This document shows positions 43,526-52,923 of a DNA stretch of 64,000 nucleotides, one piece after another. The position numbers and the translations under genes were made by a program. The notes beneath the pieces were generated by a model that was not told the origin of the DNA, searched no databases, and saw only the letters and a list, made by a program, of their open reading frames with translations. Within the stretch, counting starts at the first letter, position 1; each line of letters opens with the position of its first letter. The DNA is from Undaria pinnatifida (taxonomy: Eukaryota > Sar > Phaeophyceae > Laminariales > Alariaceae), in the NCBI GenBank assembly GCA_012845835.1, contig JABAKD010000003.1:495984-559983 (forward strand), given 5' to 3'.

Positions 43526-43796
43526 CGATCAGCGATACATCCCAATTAATCCCGGGGAAGGCTCTGAAAATAGTGATACGCACACCCAGGTAGTGTGCCG
43601 ATTCACCTAGTACCAAGTCGCAACCCGACCGGACGCCTAAGCCCTAACTTAGCCCGAAAATCACACGTGATAGGATCAGGGTGTATACATAAAATACAGT
43701 GTTTTGGGCAGGGGTTCACTCTTACATATGCGCCCCCAGGGGTGCGTGTAATATATCTGCCTCACGGGCGGAGAGCGCCGAGCAGCGTCGGCAGGC
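43526..43796. other. No feature recognised
   Basis: Unique sequence between the hairpin and family G. Confidence 0.3.
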
Positions 43797-43995
43797 GCCA
43801 TTCGATGCGAGTCGACGAGGGAAGAACGGACTGAAATCTTGTCGCGATAAAAATGAAGGCGCGTACCGTACCAGTGGTGGGGAGGGGGGAGAAGAGCCTG
43901 CTTTTCAGTGACGCTGGATCTGAGTTGCAACGTCTAGGGACGAAGAAAGAGAGAGAAAAAAAATACGAAGATAATCCATGGGACAAGCAAGAAAA
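43797..43995 (+). repeat. Family G repeat, copy 3
   Basis: CATTCGATGCGAGTCGACGA, CTTGTCGCGATAAAAATGAA, AGAAGAGCCTGCTTTTCAGT and GATCTGAGTTGCAACGTCTA, with an A-rich end near 43955-44005. Confidence 0.65.
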
Positions 43996-44424
43996 GAAAA
44001 AAAAATGCTATACAGTGTACGTTTTTTTACTTGTTACGACCCGCAACGCATGAGTCCGCGTCTGGTTTTTACCCATTATTATCGCCACGCCCTCGCCGTA
44101 CGCGCGGGCTCCCGTACTACACCTGGTATGAAAACATCGTGGAACATGTGAATCTGAATCGTGGAGCGTACGCCTTTTTGCCTTGTGGCCACCTGTTCCG
44201 GCCAATCCCGTGATCCCGTGAGCCCTTCATTGGTTCAGCGTGGGCCTGTCGTATGATGATGGCATACCGATATCTGGTATTGGTATTTGACTCAGAAATT
44301 TTATAGCTGTGATTTGGTCGGATTGACGACCAAAAACTAATCGGTATGGGCCTTTAGCCAACTATCTGGCTTAAGTCAGCAAGTCGGCTGGTGAAGCCAA
44401 CTGATGGCCAGCCGACTTGCCGAC
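43996..44424. other. No feature recognised
   Basis: Unique sequence. Near 44370-44425 the words AGTCGGCTGGTGAAGCCAAC and GCCAGCCGACTTG form a local inverted repeat. Confidence 0.35.
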
Positions 44425-44515
44425 TTAACCCCTTAAAAGCCCCACAATCCCTCCCTATACTTACTTCAAGTTGAATTTGTAAAAAAAAAGAGGTTTCCAG
44501 TTATAAAGGCGTTAC
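44425..44515 (+). mobile_element. Family P TTAA-bounded MITE
   Basis: TTAACCCCTTAAAAGCCCCA, CCCTCCCTATACTTACTTCA and GGTTTCCAGTTATAAAGGCG, ending TTAC. The left TTAA is intact. Confidence 0.6.
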
Positions 44516-45084
44516 GTCAGGTGAACGAAGCGAGCCAAATCAGTTCCCCCTCTGGCCCCGGCCAAGAAGGAAAAAATGCATTCCCGCCTTAGATAGTCCT
44601 TCCCGAGTATGGAAACCCAGTAAGTCGGATAGTACGTGTGGAACCCCAATACCTCGGCACCCGCGGGAACCGACGATGTAATTATGCGACTAAGAACTAG
44701 TTGGTGACTTTAGTCGTGCCCATACACATCGCTCTTACAAAATACTTTTACTTGATGTTCATGTTACTGCAGTATCAATGGGCATACATACGGCTGTAGA
44801 CTTTTCTTCATAGCTGCCGCAGTACGTATGCATGGTATCATACTTGGAACTATAGGCTCGCCAATAAGAAACCCGAAGCTCCAGGGTGGAATAATCCAGG
44901 AATAATCGTATTTTCTGCTTTGGGGTTCATGACAAGCACAGCATGTACGCCTGGATATATACGATCGTGGCGTGCAGTTGTTTATCACAGTTACAGCGAG
45001 CGGAGGACCCCACCGCCGATGTGATTTGTGCTCTGTCGCTTTGTCCCTTACCACTCATGCCATCGTATAATTGATGCACATTGT
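44516..45084. other. No feature recognised
   Basis: Unique sequence with no gene or repeat that I can support. Confidence 0.3.
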
Positions 45085-46030
45085 TGTCTGTTTTTCCCGG
45101 GTTCCCACGTGACCCAACGGTATACCGTGGGGTGACGGTCCCGCGACGGCGGTGGTATACCGCGGATGTTCCAGCGGAGCCCGTGAGATACCTGTGTAAT
45201 TCCCGTGGGAACCAACGCGATACCGTGGGATTCCACGGGGAATTCAGGTATCCCGTTGGGATTCCCGCGGGACTTCACGTGTAGCTAGCGTTGAGCTGCG
45301 AAAGCAACTGAGTTAAATCGACATACGACGCGTATGAAAATACGTGGAAGTGTGGTGAGCTTAAGCTTTATTTTTCCCCATCCGCCGGAGGAAAAAAAAA
45401 AAGAAGAAAAAAAAAGTCACGTGTTGAAGTCCATCCACGGCAATTCCCACGGGAGCCTACGTTTACATCGTGATCCATTGTAACGTATGGGAACCCGACG
45501 CTATAATGCGGTAGGCAACCACGGGTTTGTTTGGACGTTCCGACCACACACCCGGTGGACCCTCGCGACCCTTACTTTGTGGGGTCCTGCGACATGTCTT
45601 GTAAAAGCAGGAGAGGACAACTTGGGGTTTAGATTTTTGACGCCAACTGGTCTAGGACGATCATAACATGCAAACCCGGGGTTTCGTTTTTGGGAGGCAT
45701 CTAACTAATGAAACTGGTACGCACTGCTCAAGTAAACCTACCCTGGGACGGGCATCCCGTGAAATCTGTCGTGGGGACCCCGCGACGCGTCCCGCGGGAA
45801 AAACGCCTCACGGCAACTCCCTTGGGACCCCGCGATAATCGCCATAGGACCCCATGGCTTGCCACGGCAACTCATCGGACCCCGTGATGTTCCCGTGGGA
45901 CACCGCGGTATCAATGGGGCCTCACCATCTGTTCCCGCGGGCTTCCTGGGGGTCCCGTGGAACCCCCCATGGGAGCCTTACGGTGTTCCCGTGTGGGCTC
46001 CCATGGGTAGTCCCGTGGCAACCCAGTCAA
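45085..46030. repeat. CCCGCGGG-type degenerate palindromic array
   Basis: Frequent TCCCGTGGGA, CCCGCGGGA, ATACCGTGGGA and GGTATACCGCGG words at irregular 20-40 bp spacing on both strands. The array is interrupted by a family D insertion (45283-45416). The open frames here follow the repeat words. Confidence 0.7.
45283..45416 (+). mobile_element. Family D retroposon with 8 bp target duplication
   Basis: A 5'-truncated copy running AGCTAGCGTTGAGCTGCGAA to TTTTCCCCATCCGCCGGAGG and a poly-A tail, in plus sense. TCACGTGT lies on both sides (45275-45282 and 45417-45424). Poly-A tail, 5' truncation and a target duplication together are the signature of LINE-type target-primed insertion. It is inserted inside the CCCGCGGG array. 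Confidence 0.85.
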
Positions 46031-46054
46031 GAACACAGTAATGCACACGTCGTA

Positions 46055-46291
46055 CAGATGACCGATCGATCCCCGCTTGATGATCTACTACTGTAGATCT
46101 TTCAGGGAAGATCTGTATGGTCTAGCTCTTTTTGCCCGGTGGGAACCGTACGATCTGCCTGATCTAGTGAATGTTTTCAGGTCTGGATCTGTACTTGTTT
46201 ATATATAGATCCTGCACAACACCTCGTAACTCGAGATACAGGATGTACTCTATAGATGACGTAGATTGTGATCTGTCTAAGTTGTGCAGCC
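46055..46291 (+). repeat. Family J repeat
   Basis: GGGAAGATCTGTATGGTCTA, GTGGGAACCGTACGATCTGC, TATATATAGATCC and TGTACTCTATAGATGACG match 3830-4010 in the same order with many changes. It abuts the truncated end of the LINE. Confidence 0.65.
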
Positions 46292-47702
46292 CTCGTGGTG
46301 ATCGCGATATGATGCCCGCTCCGTCAGCGTACAGCATGCCCCACAATTCCACCTCCTCCTCCTCCTCCTCCTACTCCTCCTCCTCCTCCTCCTCTTCCCG
46401 TCGACTTTTCCTGGTCTTGGTTTTCCCTTCGTCATCCTCTTTTTTTTTCGTTGGAGCTGTGCCATGTTTGTCCATGATGGCTGCATCAGCAATGAAGCGT
46501 TTCTCGGCCACATGCAGTACCGCGTAAAATATGTTGAACAGCAGTGGTGCGAGCACACACCCTTGCCGAGGACCCTGCCCCACGCCGGACTTATCCGAGC
46601 GCTCCCCGTCATCTAACCGCACGCGTGTTTGCATGCCGTCGTGGGATTGGCGGATGACGGCGAGCATTCTCGGTGGCACGCCAAAACGAGGAAGGACAGC
46701 CCACAGAAGGGTTCGGTCGACAGAGCATACGCTTTAGTGAGGCCGATACAGCACGAGTACAAGGGGGTTGTCCTTGTTGCGTGCCAGTTACTGCGGGCGT
46801 CGTAGTACGAGCATCATTGCCAACCGTCGAGCGCTGGGGTACTAACCCGCACTGTTCCTCCGGCAAAATGTTTTTTCCGTTCGCAGTAGTCGCTAAGGTG
46901 ACCCGCGATGACTCTAAGGAGTACTTTACCGGCGTTAGCCACGAGGGAGATGCGACGATAGCTGCCACACTCTGTCCGATCTTTCTTGTTGTGCAGCACC
47001 TCGATCACTGCATATTTCCATTGTTGCGGTGCGCCACCTCCCCTCCTCACTGCGACAATGATGTCGTGGAATATTCCGAGCGTGTCCGACTCTCCTTCGT
47101 CCGCCAAGACTTTCACGAGTTCGGCCGGGAGGCAATCAGACTCGACCGCCTTGCGGTTCGCCATCACACGGATCGCGTCTTCTACTTCGTAGCTAGACGG
47201 GAAATCGTCCAGTGACCCGAGCCACGCCTTGAGCTCACCCACAATGGTCGGATCGAGGAGCGGTGACTTGGTGTTCACCAGTTTATGAAACCACCCCACC
47301 CACCGCTCCCGGATGAGGGCATTGTCCAGCAGCAGTCGACCTTCCTCGTCCTTGATGTACTGCGAGTGAAACGTCCTCTTCCCTTCCACATCCATCCTCT
47401 TGAGATATGTTGTAAAAGCCGAATTGATCACTTTCTCGGATGCGCCCTTCGATTTGGCTAGCGTATTCTTCGAAGAATCTCTGTATAGCTTCCGCCCGCG
47501 TGCGTTCAAGCTGCTTGCTAGCCATCTTCCAGGCTCGCCGTGGACTACGATAGTTTGGAGCAGAACGAAGCTGTTTCCTCGCGCCTCCCGTAGCCTGCCA
47601 TCGCGTATGCGGCTCCGCTTTCGTCTTGTCGGTCGCCCACCAACCCCTCGGTACTTGCTTTCGCCGATTAAGGGGCGTTATTTCGGGCGCAGTCGACAGT
47701 AG
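46292..47702 (-). pseudogene. Degenerate LINE (non-LTR retrotransposon) with RT domain
   Basis: Minus-strand frames give, in order, a basic N-terminal part (frame ending 47283: [20 protein letters not shown]), the RT finger region (frame 46814-47509: [39 protein letters not shown]), the PEEQCG/PQRST segment (46868 area), [15 protein letters not shown]-like [16 protein letters not shown] (46530s), and LYADGAG near 46310-46340. Such a string is typical of LINE reverse transcriptases that copy RNA into DNA at the target site. At least three frame changes break the ORF, the catalytic YADD is YADG, an (GAG)n insert encodes a Glu run at 46355-46400, and the 3' part after YADG is missing. It cannot be active. 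Confidence 0.85.
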
Positions 47703-48135
47703 GGTCTCGGTTAGCACTATATTGTGGTCATGGCATCAATGCCGCTGGAAATGATAATGGGGAGACAAGCTTGTTGGTTATCGCTTTGCTGAGGTCCGCT
47801 CGAAGAACGGATCTCCGAGCCTACCTCCATAAAGCGATAACCAACGAGCTTTTCTCCCTGCTACTATTACTACCAGCAGCGTTGATGACGTGACCACAGT
47901 GCTAACCGAGACTATCGACTGCGGCCGACGTAGCGCCCCCTATTCGGCGCAAGTAAACACCGGGGGGGTTGTGTGCGACGGAGGAGACCAAAGCGGAATT
48001 GCATAGGGGACTGCCCAGCACCAGGGGAGCACACGGAAATAGAAAACGGAGCCATCCTCCTAGAAAGGTCAAGAAGAAAACGAAATGGGAGCGCGTTGCG
48101 ATTTATGTGCGAATCAACAAAATGACGGGGGGGTT
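47703..48135 (+). pseudogene. Second LINE fragment, head-to-head with the first
   Basis: From the palindrome centre at about 47810, the plus strand repeats (diverged) the 5' part of the minus-strand LINE: GATAACCAACGAGCTT, CAGTGCTAACCGAGAC and AGCGCCCCCTATTCGGCG pair with GATAACCAACAAGCTT-type words at 47700-47790 and 47655-47700. The frame from 47969 (ATEETKAELHRGLPSTRGAH) corresponds to the LINE N-terminal part at 47283-47717. The similarity fades by about 48135. This gives a hairpin of some 300 bp at the LINE 5' end. Confidence 0.7.
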
Positions 48136-48159
48136 ACAATTTTTTTTTCGTGACGTTAG

Positions 48160-48432
48160 GTTGGTTAGCTGCCACCTCTCAGCGTTGGCAGGTCTTACAA
48201 AGGACGGACGTGGGACAAGCGAGACTCCCAAATGTTCACTCAATGCTCATGTATATTATCGAACCTCGGTAACCATCGAATGAGGCAAGGGGTATCGCAT
48301 GGCAAATCATCATACGTCAGGAAATTACCCGCCTCAGTAAACTCATTTTCCCCGGCAGGAGCGAATCCCTCATCAAATGTGGAACTCCCTAATTTTCGAT
48401 GGAACATCCTCTTCGTAAACCAGAGGACAACC
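48160..48432 (-). mobile_element. 273 bp direct repeat, possible LTR
   Basis: It matches 52025-52303 in direct orientation: GGACGGACGTGGGACAAGC, AATGCTCATGTATATTAT, GGTATCGCATGGCAAA and GTAAACCAGAGG. In minus sense both copies begin near TGGTT and end near AACCAAC. Could be the 3' LTR of a decayed element, or an independent dispersed repeat. Confidence 0.5.
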
Positions 48433-49800
48433 AACGTCCCCCCTCCTCGGTGCACGACGAAAAGCATTGCCCTTTTCGGTGCACAACAAGCACCCCCCGT
48501 GCTCGGTAAACTACCAGTACCCCCCTGCTAATTTCGCGACCAGTATAACCCAACGCAGTGCATGGCAAGGCACAATATGACATGGTCGATACATCGTCAT
48601 GTCATAATGAACTCATATCAAACTCAGAACCCCAAACTCAAATCCCCCAATCAATAATCAAAACTCCCTAATCAAATCGTTAAATTTAATCCCTTCAAGT
48701 CTCAAAACAAAGTAACAAACAGCTAATGCTGGAAACATGAACAACTAGTACTCTCGAAAATCATAGCCAGGTGAAAACGGCGTGTTTTATCTCACAAATG
48801 GTCAGGTAAACACGGCACAATTATCGAAAATCGACGCAAATATATGCTCCATTCTGAAATATAAAATTCCTTCCTGATTTTTCATGATCCCCTCGAGATA
48901 CTAGCACCCACAGTACGGGCAGAGCCTAGCCAAATTAGGGAAACAGAACTCCATATTATACGGAAATGAAAACCACAGAAAATCGATCTACTCGTACTCC
49001 CCACGCTTCACGACGAACCACACGTAGCGGCGGGACGTCTTGCGCTGCTCAAAAGCGCAATCTTTGATAGCCAAATAGCTCCCCGAAAAACTGACGAATA
49101 CAATATTTCAATACCTGGTATCTACTCTGAAATCAAGATAATAGAAATGCCCCCGACGAGCATGCATGCCACGGGTGCTAGACATAATTCAACTAAGCAC
49201 GGGGAAAGTCAGCGCGACCAGACAAGGCATAACCAACGTGCCAGCGGGACAACACTCGAGTCACGAATACTCAAACTACACCGAACGCGCCTCTGCGCAG
49301 CTCGTGGCCTGTTCAAACTCGGACGCTTTGCCGTGGACCAAGTTTTTTTTTATATACCTGGTATATACCAAAAACAGTAAGCCTCCTGCAACAAAAACAA
49401 GAAGACAATCAAGCCCATCTCAAGCAGGCTCACAGTCAAAGTCCAAGCAACAAAATCGATCACCCAGCATCATACCCATTTCGTTCAATACCATTTCAAT
49501 CCCAATGCCCCAAACACTACTGCTGCTGGTGGTTCCCCCGCTGCGGCTGCTTCCTTCCGGTCTCATGGCGTCGCCGCAGCTCGGGAACTCCAGCCTATCC
49601 TCCTAAAGCAGCCGCTTCTGCCGCAAGATTGACTCCATGCAAGCAGAGGGGATGGGTCGTGCAATCGAGCGATTAGGTCGGTATATCTGGTAGGTTGTAT
49701 TGCTCTTCTCTTTCGTTCATCGTCGGCTTCCTTTTACCACTGCTTCGTGTAGTTCCATTTCTCAAATCCCACTCCAAACAATCGGCTACTTGTCGACGTT
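48433..49800. other. No feature recognised
   Basis: AT-rich sequence. The plus-strand frame 49166-49606 and the minus-strand frame over 49430-49600 are both open and neither has a domain, so no gene is called. Confidence 0.35.
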
Positions 49801-49802
49801 TA

Positions 49803-49988
49803 TATTATGAAAAATGAAAATATACTCCAGCTGTGAGATCGAATATTTTGTCGAAACTCATCTTTGCCAGCTGTGTGTGATACTCCGATCGCGCGTATTA
49901 CGAGTTGTGTGTCCTCATTAAGGTTATAGGTCGGCGACTCCCCTTGCAACTACAGTGTAGCTATCTTGGTCAACAGGGTGATGTATGA
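49803..49988 (-). repeat. Family B repeat
   Basis: AAATATACTCCAGCTGTGAG, TTTTGTCGAAACTCATCTTT, GATACTCCGATCGCGCGTAT, TAGGTCGGCGACTCCCCTTG and GTCAACAGGGTGATG. Very close to 34815-35050. Confidence 0.75.
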
Positions 49989-51204
49989 TACCCCACAATA
50001 AACGTGAGATCGCATCGTATCCATGTACGTCAACCATTACATACGCGTACGTACTGCTGTAGCCGCTGCTACGCTGGGGGAAATTCCTTTCTGCAATGAT
50101 CCGCAACGCAGAGTATCTGTGGGCGTATCATATTCTGGTAGGCAATAAACGTACAGCAGTAGATCGTGCTCGTGTTTCACTCGTGCTCGTATCCTCATGT
50201 ACGGACAGCTGGCAGCATGCAGCAGGAGTTTTGCTATTCTGCATGCTGTTTCTGCGCTTCATGCGGCGCACGCATCACACATGAAAGTGCCGGGTGTGTC
50301 AGTTGACGGCACTCTAACCCCTTGACGGACAGCTATCAAAGACTTGTACCCATATTAAAGCTAAATATACCTTGACGTGATGAATCTTTGATTGGAGGTA
50401 AATCGAATCAAAATCGAATCAAAGATGCGAAACGATACAGTAAATAACGTACATTATCAGCAGTATACGACGGTTGAATAAAACCGACAACCTGCAATTT
50501 GCTCGTGGCACATCATGCAGCACCATGTCTCAGCAGCACCATGAACTACGCACTACCCAACTCAAAGAGCATACATTAGCAAGACAGGTTGATCACTTCT
50601 GTGCTGCTTATCATGCACCGCCTTCAAAGGGCGTAGTTACGTAGCACTGCTCGGTCAGTGGCATTCGTTCACGACTTTACTTGAACTTCATTTGCAAGCT
50701 GGTTCATACGTTCGTAAAAATTTCGTACTGCTGTGTATGTGCTATACTGATGATATGATAGAGCAACACTGATTGGTGTAATCTTTTGAATTTTTTTTCC
50801 CATGCACTCCTCGGTCTCTACTCGGCATTCTCAAATCAACATAAAACAAGCCAAAACGGAAAACACCAGCAGCAAGCAAAAACAACGAAGCTAAACGTGA
50901 ATGGTGCGGGCGTAAAACCCTTGCTGACGGCGCGTTGACCCTTTCTCCTTCACTCGCGCTCGCTTTGGGCATCTTATCCTTTTGCGTCCAATGCTCCCAC
51001 CCCCAACCAATGGTGCAGACCCTTCCACCAGTGCCCGCCGCCACCGTTCTCTCACCCCCCTTCCAGCATGCGTACGCGTGTTGCATCGCGCTCGCAATCT
51101 CCTCCATCTCTCTTCGGGCACCTGCCGGCTACTCAATTCCTTATGTCCTTTTCTCTTCTCTTGTACAAAATGGATTAGCCACAGATTCAGGCATAGGCCT
51201 AGCT
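49989..51204. other. Unannotated sequence, partly GC-rich
   Basis: From 50740 on, both minus-strand frames are open and charged (for example MEEIASAMQHAYACWKGGER), which could be the continuation of the decayed ORF at 51205-51949, but no consistent frame can be followed. Confidence 0.3.
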
Positions 51205-51949
51205 TTACTGTGGTGTTGCTGCGGCGACAGTAACAACGCGGCATTGACGACGGCGGCGGCTGCGGCGGTATCGATGACGGCGGCAGCGGCGGCAGTGGTG
51301 AAGCGGCGGCGGTATCGGCGGCGGCGGCACTTTTTTGTCGCAGGCGCAGCAATCCTCGGACTGCTGCTCTCCCTGCAGACGAAGCGACTGGGGCAGCTGC
51401 TGCATCTGCAACAACTGCTCCTCTCCAGCGCCTTCGCCACTAGCGCCATGCAGACCTACCAGCTTAAGCTTATGTTTGGCTTTACTGGGACCACACAGTT
51501 GCTGCTGGGGCGAAGTCTCCTCTCTCTTATTTTCATCATCTCGTCTCTCCTCGTCTCTAACTCTCGCCTCGCGTCTCACTCTCTCCTCGTTATTCCTTCG
51601 TGCTCGCTCATCTCTCGAACTATGGGCTACTCGCCCCTTTAGTTGCGTGGCGTAATCCGCTGGGGCGTCGGCCTCACTGCGGGGAAGCCCGAACCTGCGC
51701 TTCATCGCCTACATCTCGAGCTCGAGTTCGGTGCGATAAGTCCTCTCTACGTCGTAGCGGAAGTTACTTGGATCCATAGTAGGCATCACTAGGTATGGTG
51801 CCCACAAAACTTTCTCTGCGCGCTCGATTTCTCGCCCAAGCTGCTGTGCTGCAATCACTGCTGTCTTACTTGATCTCTTTGACCAGAATTTCTATATACT
51901 CCTCGCTAAAGCCAGAATCCCCTCGACCTGACATGGCTCTCAATCCCAT
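51205..51949 (-). pseudogene. Broken charged ORF (gag-like or unknown), two disruptions
   Basis: Read from 51949 on the minus strand: MGLRAMSGRGDSGFSEEYIE, then a frameshift near 51866-51880, then TAVIAAQQLGREIERAEKVL and YDVERTYRTELELEM, an in-frame TAG at 51709-51711, and then AMKRRFGLPRSEADAPADYA through a long Arg/Glu coiled-coil-like stretch to Pro-rich sequence near 51205. The composition is clearly that of a protein. It starts about 75 bp inside the 52025-52303 repeat in the sense expected of a gag ORF behind a 5' LTR, but no gag motif or zinc knuckle is visible. A host pseudogene is the alternative. Confidence 0.5.
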
Positions 51950-52024
51950 TCCCCCCTCCCCCCGGGGCTTGTCCGAAACCAACGCGTTAGCGTGAGAGGA
52001 AGCGAGGTACCTTCGCGATATCGT

Positions 52025-52303
52025 GTTGGTTAGATGCCACACGTCTCAGCGTTGACAGTGATTGTATGGACGGACGTGGGACAAGCAAGACTCCCAGATG
52101 CTCACACAACGCTCATGTATATTATTGAACCTCCGGAACCATCGAGTGAGGCAAAAGGGGTATCGCATGGCAAAGCATCATGCTCCAGCAAATTATCCGC
52201 CTCAATACACTCATTTCCTCCCGCAGGGGCTTATCCCTTGTCAAATATGGAACTCCTTAATAAGTTGATGGAACATGTTCGTCGTAAACCAGAGGGCAAA
52301 CCA
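52025..52303 (-). mobile_element. 279 bp direct repeat, possible 5' LTR
   Basis: Partner of 48160-48432. In minus sense it carries CAATAATATACATGAGCG (a possible TATA-like word) and ends CTAACCAACA. TTGGTTTCGGACAAGC about 50 bp further could be a primer-binding site, but it lies farther from the end than usual. Confidence 0.5.
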
Positions 52304-52408
52304 CCACTTTAGTAACCCCTCCCCTTCCCTGTCTGGCTACTTGAAAAAACAGGTGTGGGTAAGTTAATTTTTTTTAGTGCTCCTGTGTCTGCTCCCTACC
52401 GGTATGTC

Positions 52409-52500
52409 TTGACCGATTTGGACGCCCCAAAACCCCTCCCCATACTAACTTGGAGTAAATTTGTTGCCAAAAAAGGGGTTTCCAGTGGTAAATGCGTTAA
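52409..52500 (+). mobile_element. Family P TTAA-bounded MITE
   Basis: CCCCAAAACCCCTCCCCATA, TTGGAGTAAATTTGTTGCCA and GGGGTTTCCAGTGGTAAATG, ending GCGTTAA. The right TTAA is intact and the left end is degraded. Confidence 0.6.
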
Positions 52501-52604
52501 CTGCTTCAACATCTCGCCCATTTTGGGGGGGCCAAACTAATTGGAATGAGTGAAGAATAATGTTTGCAACAGCAGTATATACATATATATATATACTCCG
52601 GAGT

Positions 52605-52745
52605 ATATTTTTATCCTCCGGCGGATGGGGAAAAATGAAGCATAAGCACACCGCACTTCCGCGTATTTTCATACACGCCGTGGGTCGATTTAACTCAAAT
52701 GCTTTCGCAATCCAACGCTAGCTGGCGTGGCCTTTGGTCCCCACT
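52605..52745 (-). mobile_element. Family D retroposon, partial
   Basis: TTTTTATCCTCCGGCGGATG, GGGGAAAAATGAAGCATAAG, CACCGCACTTCCGCGTATTT and CAATCCAACGCTAGCTGGCG match 33245-33375. Confidence 0.7.
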
Positions 52746-52754
52746 ACAGCGATA

Positions 52755-52830
52755 GAAGAATGGTTGATCAAGGTGAGATTCGAACTCACGCTAATGAAAA
52801 CTAGTACAAAGTGACGTCGCGTACTATTTG
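52755..52830 (-). repeat. tRNA T-arm-like sequence
   Basis: On the minus strand GTGAG-TTCGAAT-CTCAC is a perfect T-arm hairpin with a B-box. No A-box, anticodon arm or acceptor stem was found. A tRNA fragment or SINE head is more likely than a tRNA gene. Confidence 0.35.
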
Positions 52831-52923
52831 CTATATATCGATCTCACAGCTGGAGTTTATTTTTATTTTAAAATATATCTTATATCTGTTGTTCTTTGCC
52901 GTGCGGCATCACTACGAATCAAG

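Noticed and set aside
49166-49606. 146-residue plus-strand frame
   Set aside because: Serine/proline-rich, with an equally open minus-strand frame over its second half; no splice or domain evidence.
50935-51642. 235-residue plus-strand open frame
   Set aside because: It is antisense to the charged, more protein-like minus-strand ORF; its Leu/Ser/Ala-rich reading is the mirror of Glu/Arg/Lys codons.
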